A stretch of DNA of 64,000 bases, taken from Porphyrobacter sp. AAP60. Lineage in GTDB: Bacteria; Pseudomonadota; Alphaproteobacteria; Sphingomonadales; Sphingomonadaceae. A program made the translations under genes and the position numbers. Of the stretch, positions 16,521 to 24,480 are shown piece by piece; within the stretch, counting starts at the first letter, position 1, and every line of letters begins with the position of its first letter. The notes beneath the pieces were generated by a model. It saw only the letters and a program-made list of their open reading frames with translations. It did no database searches and had not been told where the DNA came from. The stretch lies in assembly GCF_001296025.1 (NCBI RefSeq), contig NZ_LJHV01000010.1, positions 78,203 to 142,202 on the forward strand. The letters run 5' to 3'.

Positions 16521-17969
16521 ATGAGCAGTCGTTCAAATGCCGAGTATCATGACTTGAAACGCGCTTTTCGCCTATCTCGGCGCGCTGTACTGGCTGGCGC
16601 AAGCGCAGCTGCAGTCGCTCCGCTCAGTGCAGCTGCGGCGCGTTCGGGTGAGGGTACGAGCGAGTATCTGATCCGGGGCGCTACGATATTGACAATGGTG
16701 CCGGAGTCCGCTGCACTTAATGGCCAAGATATTCATGTCCGCAATGGTCTGATTGTCGCTATTGGGGAGAATATCTCCGCGCCAGCATCCACGCTGATTG
16801 ACGGGCATCGTTCGGTCGTGTTGCCCGGGCTGGTCGATACGCACTGGCATCTCTGGACGACGTTGCTGCGGAACTTGGCCGACAATAGCGCAGGCAACGG
16901 CTATTTCGAGATGACCGGTCGCTTGGGAAAGCGTTTCGATCCCAATGACATGCGGCTTGCGGCGATGCTCGCCGCTGCCGATGCGATCGATCACGGGATT
17001 ACAACGGTCCACGACTGGTGCCACAACATCCGCAGCCCGGCCCACGCACGCGCCGCGTTGGCGGGGTTGAGCGCAAGCGGCCTTCGAGCGCGATTTTCAT
17101 ATGGCGCGACCCGCGAGACAGCGTTCGACCAACCACTCGACGTAGGAGACTTTGCAGGGCTGCACGATGGCTGGAGCGCTTGGTCCGCCGGCGGTCGCCT
17201 TACTCTGGGAATTGGCTGGCGCGGGGTAATTGCTACGGTGGATGGCCGTCCGGCGGCGGTACCCGATTCAGTATGGCGCGCAGATCTGGCGCTGGCCCGC
17301 GATCGGGGCCTGCCGGTGAGCGTCCACGCGAACAATAGCGTCACCAATCGCGGGCATATCCGGCGCCTCGCGGAACTCGGCCTGCTTGGCACCGACATGC
17401 AGATCGTCCATGCGGTCAACGCTGAAAGCGATGAGATCGCAGCGATCGCGCGCAGCGGCGCGACCGTATCGCTTGCGCCTTCGTCTGAACTTACTGTCGG
17501 TTTCGGAATACCGCCGGTCGCGGCGCTGCGGCGTGCAAGTGTTCTGATCGGTGCTTCCATCGACACGCCTGCTTTGGTTGGGGCGTCGGACCTGTTGCAC
17601 GAACTGCGAACCATCCAAGGCCTGGCCAATGCGCAGGAGGGTGACGAAATTGCCATGACGCCGCTGGATGCGCTAGCGATCGGTACGCGCGATGGTGCGG
17701 CGTCCTTGGGTCTGGGCAACGTGTCGGGAACGCTGAGTCCCGGCAAGCGCGCCGATCTTATCATTGTTCGACTTGATGCGCTGTCGTTGCAGCCCCAAGT
17801 CGACCCGGCAACGATGATTCTGCGTTCGGTTCGGCCGTCGGATATCACGTTGGTCATGGTCGACGGCATCATCCTGAAAAAGGATGACCAATTAACGCAG
17901 ATCGATCGGGCAGCACTATTGCATGAGGTAGAAGAGGCAACTGCCCGGTTGATGCGTAATGCCCGCTGA
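16521..17969 (+). CDS. Tat-exported amidohydrolase family protein
   Basis: A 482-residue protein with a twin-arginine signal (LSRRAVLAGASAAAVAP, residues 18-35). The mature part is a metal-dependent amidohydrolase of the cytosine-deaminase/chlorohydrolase-like group: DTHWHL, SVHANN and IVHAVN supply the histidines, and an Asp lies in GASIDTPALVG. The C-terminus has the typical GTLSPGKRADLIIV segment. Relatives hydrolyse amino or chloro groups on purines and triazines, or ring amides. Export to the periplasm is unusual for deaminases and suggests a scavenging or detoxifying hydrolase. Substrate cannot be predicted. Confidence 0.8.
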   Translation: MSSRSNAEYHDLKRAFRLSRRAVLAGASAAAVAPLSAAAARSGEGTSEYLIRGATILTMVPESAALNGQDIHVRNGLIVAIGENISAPASTLIDGHRSVVLPGLVDTHWHLWTTLLRNLADNSAGNGYFEMTGRLGKRFDPNDMRLAAMLAAADAIDHGITTVHDWCHNIRSPAHARAALAGLSASGLRARFSYGATRETAFDQPLDVGDFAGLHDGWSAWSAGGRLTLGIGWRGVIATVDGRPAAVPDSVWRADLALARDRGLPVSVHANNSVTNRGHIRRLAELGLLGTDMQIVHAVNAESDEIAAIARSGATVSLAPSSELTVGFGIPPVAALRRASVLIGASIDTPALVGASDLLHELRTIQGLANAQEGDEIAMTPLDALAIGTRDGAASLGLGNVSGTLSPGKRADLIIVRLDALSLQPQVDPATMILRSVRPSDITLVMVDGIILKKDDQLTQIDRAALLHEVEEATARLMRNAR

Positions 17970-18018
17970 ACGCCCGGTCCTCCTTAACAGTCAGACCGCA
18001 AACGTCAGGTGCCCGTGC

Positions 18019-18354
18019 TCATCGATATGCCAAACTGGGCTCCAAGCGAGCTCCCAGCAGTTTCCCCCCAGGGTCGGCAACATAACCCCGAAGCCCGCGA
18101 TGAAGAGGGGCGTCGCCCCTGCGACGTAACATACCTCCGACGGCCACCAGCTGATCAATTAGTGGCTGAACCTCGCTTGCGTCGGATACATTGTCCACCA
18201 GTGCAAAGGACACTGACCCGCCGGCATTCTTTCGCTGCATGTCGTCATCCAGTTTGCCGGCCAGCCAGGTCCCGAGGACGAAACCGTTCATCTGATAGAA
18301 TATAATTTCATCATTCTCGAGCACCGGCGCCCAGCCGAAGACTTCAGGGTGTTG
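18019..18354 (-). pseudogene. VOC/glyoxalase-family protein, 5'-truncated
   Basis: The frame keeps the end of a VOC (vicinal oxygen chelate) domain: FGWAPVLENDEIIFYQMNGF, then GYVADPGGKLLGARLEPSLAY. In full-length relatives about 25 residues with the first metal ligand and the FYRDVFGW helix precede this. Here an in-frame TGA at 18357-18355 stands just before QHPEVFGW, and no start lies upstream. The first third of the usual fold is missing, so it is probably inactive. Confidence 0.65.
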
Positions 18355-18440
18355 TCAGTCCAATCGCAACTCGTCTCCGATTGGCTGAGCTATCCCTTAA
18401 CCGCGGTCGGCTCAGGCCATGAGCTGCCCCGCCTGTGGTC

Positions 18441-18968
18441 TCAATAGTAGACGAAGTCTTGCCCGGTGAAGACGTTCACAAGTTGGCCGGGTATCATGAC
18501 GGCCGAGCGGCCAGAGATTACCATCGAGCCTAGCAGGGCACCGACGCTGTTGCCGCGCCCCTCTTGGCGGTGCATCCCGTTCAACGCGATCCTGCGACCG
18601 CTCACGCTCACGCTGTCGAACGTGACTTCGAACTTGCCGGATTTGCCGCCGATTGCGCGACCCGTCTTCCACGTAATTGTTCCACTTACGGGCGAACCAC
18701 GGCGGATGACGACCTTGTTCCCTTCGACCACATCCTCAACGACACGGAACATAACCTGCTGTCCCTCCTCGATGTGCTTGCTGCTGATCTCTTGAGCAGG
18801 CGTAATGACGAGCATGGTCCCGGAAGGCAGAAGGAAGCTGCCGGGCTGCGGGCCGGCCGAAGCGGCAGGAGCGTTTACCGCAGGCTGCGCGACATTGGCA
18901 GCTTGCGCCATGGCGATCTGCGGAGCGGCGAGAAGCGAAGCAGTAAGGAGAAGTTTGAGCATTGGCAT
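18441..18968 (-). CDS. secreted hypothetical protein
   Basis: A 175-residue protein with a clear signal peptide (MPMLKLLLTASLLAAPQIAMA, cut after AMA). A Pro/Ala-rich spacer follows to residue 45. The rest has beta character: VITPAQEISSKHIEEGQQV, then VVIRRGSPVSGTITW and GKFEVTFDSVSV. This pattern occurs in periplasmic or outer-membrane proteins of sphingomonads with no known function. It stands alone on the minus strand between a broken VOC gene and a resolvase remnant. Confidence 0.68.
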   Translation of the reverse strand: MPMLKLLLTASLLAAPQIAMAQAANVAQPAVNAPAASAGPQPGSFLLPSGTMLVITPAQEISSKHIEEGQQVMFRVVEDVVEGNKVVIRRGSPVSGTITWKTGRAIGGKSGKFEVTFDSVSVSGRRIALNGMHRQEGRGNSVGALLGSMVISGRSAVMIPGQLVNVFTGQDFVYY

Positions 18969-19172
18969 CTTTCATCACGAGTTGATGGTTTTCGGTTTAG
19001 CTTCAGGCTGTTGATAAAAAGTAACGGGCGATCAGCAAGCTTTATGGCGGAGAGCCTATCTTCGCTTCATCAGCGCCATGAAGGGCGACAATAAACTCAA
19101 GAATCTTCGTCACTTAGCGATTTTGCGCTGGGATTGTATTTTTATGGAAAGTTAGCGGTTTTTGGTGCTTAG

Positions 19173-19349
19173 GTGTTGATCGGCTACGCGCGTGTAAGCA
19201 CCTCCGAGCAGGTTTACGGACTGGAAGCGCAGGTCCGCAATTTCTGTGCAGCCGGGTGCACGAAGCTGTTCTCAGAACCGGTCAGTTCGATTGCACAGCG
19301 AAAGCAACTAGAAGCAGCGTTGGAGTGGGTCTCTTCCGCAACACATTAA
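19173..19349 (+). pseudogene. serine recombinase (resolvase) N-terminal fragment
   Basis: GTG at 19173 opens a frame reading VLIGYARVSTSEQVYGLEAQ, the catalytic start of resolvase/invertase enzymes (the Ser of ARVST is the nucleophile). The frame ends after 58 codons. A shifted frame with another stop may continue to about 19430, but the central active site and DNA-binding end are gone. It is a remnant of a transposon or inversion system. Confidence 0.7.
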
Positions 19350-19730
19350 GCGGGGATCACCTCTGATCGCTGTTGGCAACACCGTCGCAATCTTTGGCCT
19401 CGATGCAGGTTTGTTTGCTGATCCGATGGGGTAATATCTGCCCGTCGTTCGAGCGAAATGCAGTGTGCCCCGATCATCGAGGGCCTAGAGATGACCACAT
19501 TGCGGTCCCACTGGCGACCAGCATTCACCACGCTGGCAGTTATCGCGACATCCCGTTTGGAGTTGCCGGACCCCGTGCTGAGGAAAAGCACGATATTGCG
19601 CCTACAGCGCAGTCATGAACCGGCGTGTCCGGCACGTACCAGCTCCTCGTTGATGGCCAGTTCGCGCAGCGGCCCTGCCTGGTTCGAATGCCCGCCGCAA
19701 TGTCACAGGTTGGGTGCGGCGCAAGCCCGA
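19350..19730. other. gap after resolvase remnant
   Basis: Degenerate sequence; perhaps the rest of the decayed resolvase gene at its start. No intact gene recognised. Confidence 0.35.
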
Positions 19731-20372
19731 CTAGGCAGCCTGGGCAGCAAGACCCATCATCGCATCAACTTTCACGCGAACAACCTCAGCCGGATGGCGG
19801 ACCCCCAGCTTTGTCATCATGTTGGCGCGATGGATTTCCACAGTGCGCGGACTGATAGAGAGGTCGCGTGCGATTGCCTTGTTAGAGCTTCCGCCTGCCA
19901 AGCCTTCTAGGACCTCCATTTCACGGTTCGACAAAGTTGACAAACGGTTCCGCGCCTCGACTGTCCGCTGCCGCGCTGCGCTTACAGCCAAGGCTTCCTT
20001 GCTAATCCTCGCAATTGAGATGGCGAGGCGTTCAGGCTGGACCGGAAACGACAGATAGTCGATGGCGCCACCCTTAATGGCCTGCACAACCTTTGCCGGG
20101 CTGGGTTGAATGTCGAACGCGACCACCGGGAGCCAAATGCCTAGAGCGAGAAGGCGCTCTAGGACCAATGAGACACTCTCCCCGTCAATCGGATCTCGGA
20201 CGATGATGATGCCTTCACGTGGAGCGTGTGCCGCAATTTCGGCAAGCTCAGCGTAAGGCTCGCAGTGATGCCCGATTTTGGCGCTTGCATTGGCTATCTC
20301 GCATCGGATCCGTGCGTCGGCTTCAACAAGATGCAGTGGCAGCTTGGGTGCCGCAGAATTTTGGTTTTCCAT
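19731..20372 (-). CDS. LuxR-type response regulator with degenerate receiver
   Basis: A protein of about 213 residues from the better-spaced ATG at 20372 (20378 is also possible; AAGGGG precedes). The C-terminal 65 residues are a clear LuxR/FixJ helix-turn-helix: LSNREMEVLEGLAGGSSNKA and SISPRTVEIHRANMMTKLG. The N-terminal 115 residues fold like a receiver (IKGGAIDYLSFPVQPERL). Key positions are altered, however: the phosphoacceptor region reads IIIVRDPIDG, the usual Thr site reads VAFDIQ, and the usual Lys before Pro is Phe. It is probably phosphorylation-independent or ligand-sensing. It is a plausible regulator of the EPS or c-di-GMP genes around it. Confidence 0.8.
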   Translation of the reverse strand: MENQNSAAPKLPLHLVEADARIRCEIANASAKIGHHCEPYAELAEIAAHAPREGIIIVRDPIDGESVSLVLERLLALGIWLPVVAFDIQPSPAKVVQAIKGGAIDYLSFPVQPERLAISIARISKEALAVSAARQRTVEARNRLSTLSNREMEVLEGLAGGSSNKAIARDLSISPRTVEIHRANMMTKLGVRHPAEVVRVKVDAMMGLAAQAA

Positions 20373-20606
20373 GCTCATTCCCCTTTGATGTCAACCGGAG
20401 AATGCCACCTGAGTCATGGTAAATAGCCAATTAGCAGATCCGTAGTTCCCACTAAGGAAGGCGCGCACTCGCTGTCGTTGACAGGTCTCAGCGCGATAGG
20501 ACAAGTAGCGCGGCCATTAGGGCTTTTTTTGGGTTCGCCCGAAACTGCTCGACTCGACAGTCGGGCCGGGAAATGAGACTACCATCCAAATTGGATTATA
20601 TCGGGC

Positions 20607-20780
20607 ATGATGACCAGAAAAGAACTGGCTCTGTTGCACTCTTTGCAGAGTACGCTAGCGCTGAAGCGCGATTGGGTGGCTGTTGGCCATGTCCAAGCGT
20701 TAATCGATCGTATTTCGAATGAGCATGGCGGGCTTGTCGAGTTGCCGGGCCTTGTTGGGCAGGAACCGGTAATCCATTAG
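20607..20780 (+). CDS. possible small protein (57 residues)
   Basis: From ATG 20607 (or 20610) the frame gives a helical 57-residue protein with LALKRDWVAVGHVQALIDRI. There is no strong ribosome-binding site. Its size and two-helix character recall the 56-residue proteins at 14891 and 21283, but real similarity is weak. It is kept because it is protein-like and sits in the same regulator region. Confidence 0.35.
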   Translation: MMTRKELALLHSLQSTLALKRDWVAVGHVQALIDRISNEHGGLVELPGLVGQEPVIH

Positions 20781-20946
20781 CAGGGCATACGGCCCGTGTT
20801 TTCTGTGTCACTCGCCTGGCTAATCACGCAACCAGCTTTCCGAGTTTCCGTGAATCCCGGCACCGACAAGAGCGCAGCTGGGACAACACTGATAGCGCGA
20901 ACCGACGGGCAAGACCGCATCTGCTGCGGCATGCGTCGACTTTAGA

Positions 20947-21230
20947 TCAACCATCTGCAGAGACAGGCGACAGAATGTGACGCGCAATCGAACGTCCGTT
21001 CTCGGCCAATTTCAAGGTTACGTCGTGACCCTTGAGCCTGCTCGACTGGCGCGAGATGAGGCCGCATCCAATCATGGCCGCGATATGACTGGCCGCGGCC
21101 GCCTCCGAAAGGTCCCCCGTTTGCCGATTTGGTCCAAATGGATCGACCTTGGCACAGCGCCGAATGCAAACAGGTTAGGTAGCACACGCCACCCACTGTC
21201 AGACAGGATATGCCCCGATACGGCGTCTTG
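20947..21230 (-). pseudogene. winged-helix regulator remnant (third copy, frameshifted)
   Basis: On the minus strand, one frame gives a winged-helix tail: GDLSEAAAASHIAAMIGCG, then LISRQSSRLKGHDVTLKLAE and NGRSIARHIL. This parallels the C-terminal part of the regulators at 14245 and 21972. Upstream, the matching sequence (RVLPNLFAFGAVPRSIHLDQ) is in another frame, and a TAA interrupts the first. It looks like a decayed third copy, located directly downstream of the 56-residue gene at 21283. Confidence 0.45.
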
Positions 21231-21282
21231 GTTCGATATCTTGTAAGGATAGATCGCAAGCGCAGAAGGGAGTAATATGATC

Positions 21283-21453
21283 CTATTTGCCTGGAGCTTG
21301 GTCCTTAATCAATTTGAGCTTGTCCAGCGCCGAAGAGATATCGATTGCGGCAAAAATGAAGCCTTGCCTGTCACATACCTCGAGGGCAGCCTCTGCAAAG
21401 GCGATTGCCTGTTCGACAGCGTCTTTTTGCTTTTGAAAATGCGAATCAGCCAT
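21283..21453 (-). CDS. 56-residue small protein, copy 2 (paired with winged-helix regulator)
   Basis: A minus-strand frame from ATG 21453 encodes 56 residues: an N-terminal Gln/Lys-rich helix, then AEAALEVCDRQGFIFAAIDI and SSALDKLKLIK. Length and core match the protein at 14891 with a one-residue offset. The ribosome-binding site is weak. It is divergent from the intact regulator at 21972 (518 bases apart) and is followed by the regulator remnant. No function is known; its conservation with the regulator suggests an antagonist, sensor or co-factor of that regulator. Confidence 0.6.
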   Translation of the reverse strand: MADSHFQKQKDAVEQAIAFAEAALEVCDRQGFIFAAIDISSALDKLKLIKDQAPGK

Positions 21454-21971
21454 GCAGTTTTTTCAATCCCCGCGCACTGTTAGTGCGCAAAATTGTATAC
21501 AAGCAAGCGGGTAAAACGGTTGATGCTGCAGGCTCAGCCAAACATCCTTACAAATTCAGAGCTCGATGCAACCAGTGTCCCTCTTTGTGACAGGGGCGCC
21601 TTGCAGATGGGTGATATCGAAACGGAATAATGCTCTAACAGTGGACTCCGGCTAACTCGGCGTTTGCATCCAAGGTAAAGATCGCAAGTTAAACCGCGTC
21701 CGCACTCCGCTACAAAGCCCCAATGGTTTCAGAGTGCACAAACGCCAGCTATCTTTTTTCACAAAATTCAATGAAGCCTGCATGAAGCGGAGAGGACATT
21801 GAGCCTCCGTGAGCAGGCTGACCGCTTGTGTCTCACGCGCGAAGCAAGATGTGTCCTACCCTTAAGCGTTTTTACGAATACGCCCCGAATCGCTCATCAA
21901 CTAAGGATGTGCAGGGATCAGGGCAAAGCTACGGCAGTCGTGTTAGGCAACGTGACTGATGAGAGGCGAAA
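21454..21971. promoter_or_regulatory. 518-base divergent gap
   Basis: Lies between the divergent small-protein gene and winged-helix gene of copy 2. No gene recognised. It likely holds their promoters; I could not define boxes with confidence. Confidence 0.35.
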
Positions 21972-22472
21972 ATGGAGGTGTCATTGGAATCATCCCTTGA
22001 GCATGCAGCCCGTCCCGCGGCATTTTTGTCTCCAATGGTTGGGCAGCATGAGAACCGCCAGACGATTGCAGATCGTATGGAAGCTCTGGCGATCGAGTTG
22101 AGGTCGATCTCAGATGATGAAATCGAAACCGTGCCGACGGATAGCACCTTGGTGGCACTGGCGAGCAAGATTTATTCGGCACGACGCGACGTCGATAAAA
22201 TTTTTGGCATGCACGGCTTTTCGGTCAGCCCAGCTTGGGACATCATCCTCGATCTGTATAAAGCAAATGCCTTGGGGCAGGATATTTCAGTTTCGAGCGC
22301 CTGCATCGGAGCGGCCTGTCCTGCCACCACTGGTCTGAGGTGGATACAGGCTCTTGAAAACATGAAATTGATCGAGCGAAGACCTGACCCGGAAGATAGG
22401 CGCCGTTTTGTCGTCAGCCTTACAGAGGTTGGAAAAATTAAAGCGGTTAAGGCTCTGTCATCCCATTTGTGA
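21972..22472 (+). CDS. winged-helix (MarR-like) regulator, copy 2
   Basis: A 166-residue protein starting at the ATG at 21972. The N-terminal half is helical and acidic. Residues about 70-160 form a MarR-like winged helix: DVDKIFGMHGFSVSPAWDII, a Cys-containing recognition region (SACIGAACPATTGLRWIQAL), and a wing with RRPDPEDRRRFVVSLTEVG. The DRR-x-F-x-V-x-LT wing is the typical MarR signature. It is paralogous to the protein at 14245. The paired cysteines at SACIGAAC are shared in part with copy 1 (LCQSVNCPAS) and could be redox sensitive, which is speculation. Confidence 0.78.
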   Translation: MEVSLESSLEHAARPAAFLSPMVGQHENRQTIADRMEALAIELRSISDDEIETVPTDSTLVALASKIYSARRDVDKIFGMHGFSVSPAWDIILDLYKANALGQDISVSSACIGAACPATTGLRWIQALENMKLIERRPDPEDRRRFVVSLTEVGKIKAVKALSSHL

Positions 22473-23550
22473 TGCGAGGGGCGCAGATATCATCACCCGG
22501 TACGCGGGCAACCTTCCCGGCCTGACGTGTCGGGTGCCGTCAGCTGATCCATGACCATCCGGATGTGTGCAGCACAGATTGCTTCGTCAGCAAAAATCAG
22601 CAGATCTCAGCCTGTGCCAAGCTGAAGGAGGATGGTATTTGACATTATCGTCTCCTTTGTCCGGATGGCATTGGATCTGATGCATGGGCCTAGATTTGTT
22701 GGTGAATCACGGTGTCCCCAGCCTGCCAAATCCCACGTTCACTGATGCTCTGCAATGCGTAGTACATGCAGGATCTGGAGAAGGACGCGCCTCCACACTT
22801 AAGCGATAATGAGTATGACCGCTGGCTATCAGGGGCGATGACCAAAAAAGCACCCCGCGACCTAAGGGCTAGAGTCTCGCTTTCCGACTGAACTTGCTTC
22901 TCTCGCGATGCTTTCCTTTGCTGGGCCCATCATGTCAGCTGCATCAAAGGCGGCAAGCCAATCCCCATCGTGCTCAAAGGAACGATACTCCTTCACGCTC
23001 GCTCAGGCACGCCCTTCCTCGATTGTCCTGTGCTCAGGGCGATCAGTGAAGGAGCTCCGGTCACAGAAACGGTCGCCGGCTCGCGGGTTTCCGCTCCGGG
23101 GACGATCTGTTGTTGACTTGAGCGGCCGAGCCCGGTGTGAACCTGAAATGGCCTTACACTGCCGTCAACTTTGTTTCTGGCCGCATAAGCAATGTTATCA
23201 GGCTTTTAGCATCATCGCAGCCCGACTTTAACGCCTTACAGATGGGTTGGAGGCGTTCGGCAAATCCGTATCAGTGGACCATTCGGAACAGCCTTAACGC
23301 CTCCACACACTGCAATACGAGGAAACATCTAAATTAATCTTAACCATAACGGGATAAGCTCTGCGACATGTGACTTGGCCTGAAATTCCTTTCAATTGGC
23401 ACTCGTGAAACACTGTTTCTGACATGTATCTGCGGGCTTGGGTTCGGCTGCCAGTATTGCCCGCAACTGGCCCACGATTTCCAATCGTTTCAGGAACGAT
23501 AAAGGAAAGGCGCCGTGCCAGACCGGGATGCTGGGCGGCGTCCAAACAGT
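22473..23550. other. 1.1-kb region without recognisable genes
   Basis: Open frames here are short, unsupported by start signals and unlike real proteins. The region precedes two insertion-sequence remnants and is probably decayed mobile DNA. Confidence 0.4.
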
Positions 23551-23860
23551 CATCCCTTACAAGCAGAAGGTCTATCCGGCTGATGTTGCGATGACCTTCC
23601 CGATCGCTGGCCGCGGACGACCATGTAGGAACCATGGCCCTACGTCGCCTCGCGTCCTGCTCAGGAGTCGCGAGAAAGGGCCACGTGGCAGGCCGTAAGC
23701 TGGCATCGCGGCACTGAGGGCAAATTTTCGGCGCCCTTTGCTGCGATGCGCGGGGGAGGCTGACGGACCGCCGCAGCGCATCGGTCCCTATGGGCAGCAG
23801 CATCTTCCTGGCGAGGAGGTCTGGTTGGTCGGCGGGCAGGTTCCACTGCCTTTTCGCGGA
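23551..23860 (+). pseudogene. IS701-like transposase fragment
   Basis: One frame reads YKQKVYPADVAMTFPIAGRG, a segment characteristic of IS701-type DDE transposases. Further pieces appear in other frames: SWHRGTEGKFSAPFAAMR, then ADGPPQRIGPYGQQHLPGEE. Order and spacing match one transposase, interrupted by several frameshifts and stops. Both ends of the gene are missing. It abuts the IS5-family element. Confidence 0.6.
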
Positions 23861-23888
23861 CAAGGGCCGCGCCAAAAGGCCCTCTTTA

Positions 23889-24433
23889 GAGCCTGATCCG
23901 AAATTAAGTTGTTTGATGCCAGTGGGTTAGCTTGACGCGAGCACAAGTCGTTGATTTTGTGGTTTTGCAACGAACCAAGGAAATCAGCGATGTGGATCGA
24001 CACCAAGCGTCACATCGTGACCGACACTGATGGTAATCTGGTTCATGCCGTCGTTCACCTCGCTGACGTGCAGGACCGCGATGGCGCGCCGCTCGTGCTG
24101 GCCGAGATTATCCGTCGGCATCCCTGGCTGAGACACATCTTCGCCGTTGGTGGCTATGCCGGCGACAAGCTGCGCCAGGCGCTGCGCAAGATCGGGAAAT
24201 GGACGGGCGAGATCATCAAGCGGTCCGACCACGCCAAGGGCTTCAAGGTTTTGCCCAGACGCTGGGTGGTTGAGCGGACCTTTGCGTGGCTCGGTCGCAA
24301 CCGGCGTCATGCCAAGGACTTCGAGCAAACCATCGCCTCAGCGACCGCATGGCTGTTCATCGCCTCAATCCAGCTCTTCGCCCGCCGCATCGCAAGAGCA
24401 TGAAATCTATCGTGATAGTTTCGAATCAGACTC
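23889..24433 (+). mobile_element. IS5-family element, internally deleted, with terminal repeats and TTA duplication
   Basis: The left end GAGCCTGATCCGAAA and the inverted right end (GAGTCTGATTCGAAA on the minus strand, 24433-24419) differ at two of 15 positions. Both are flanked by TTA (23886-23888 and 24434-24436), a 3-base target duplication as expected for IS5-family elements of this group. Total length is 545 bases, against roughly 0.8 to 0.9 kb for intact relatives. The first half of the transposase is absent. Confidence 0.75.
23951..24403 (+). pseudogene. IS5-family transposase, C-terminal half
   Basis: The frame from 23951 or ATG 23990 encodes the second part of a DDE transposase: KRHIVTDTDGNLVHAVVHLA, GGYAGDKL, and RRWVVERTFAWLGRNRR with the catalytic Glu in VVERTF. 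The N-terminal domain and first Asp are lost through the internal deletion, so it cannot act alone. It could be mobilised by a complete copy elsewhere. Confidence 0.78.
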
Positions 24434-24480
24434 TTAGATGACAGTTTGCCTTCGGATTGCCGCTGACCTTGGTCAGGCCG

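Noticed and set aside
23294..23875. 193-codon minus-strand frame over the IS701-like remnant
   Set aside because: It is antisense to recognisable transposase pieces and has no start signal or family features.
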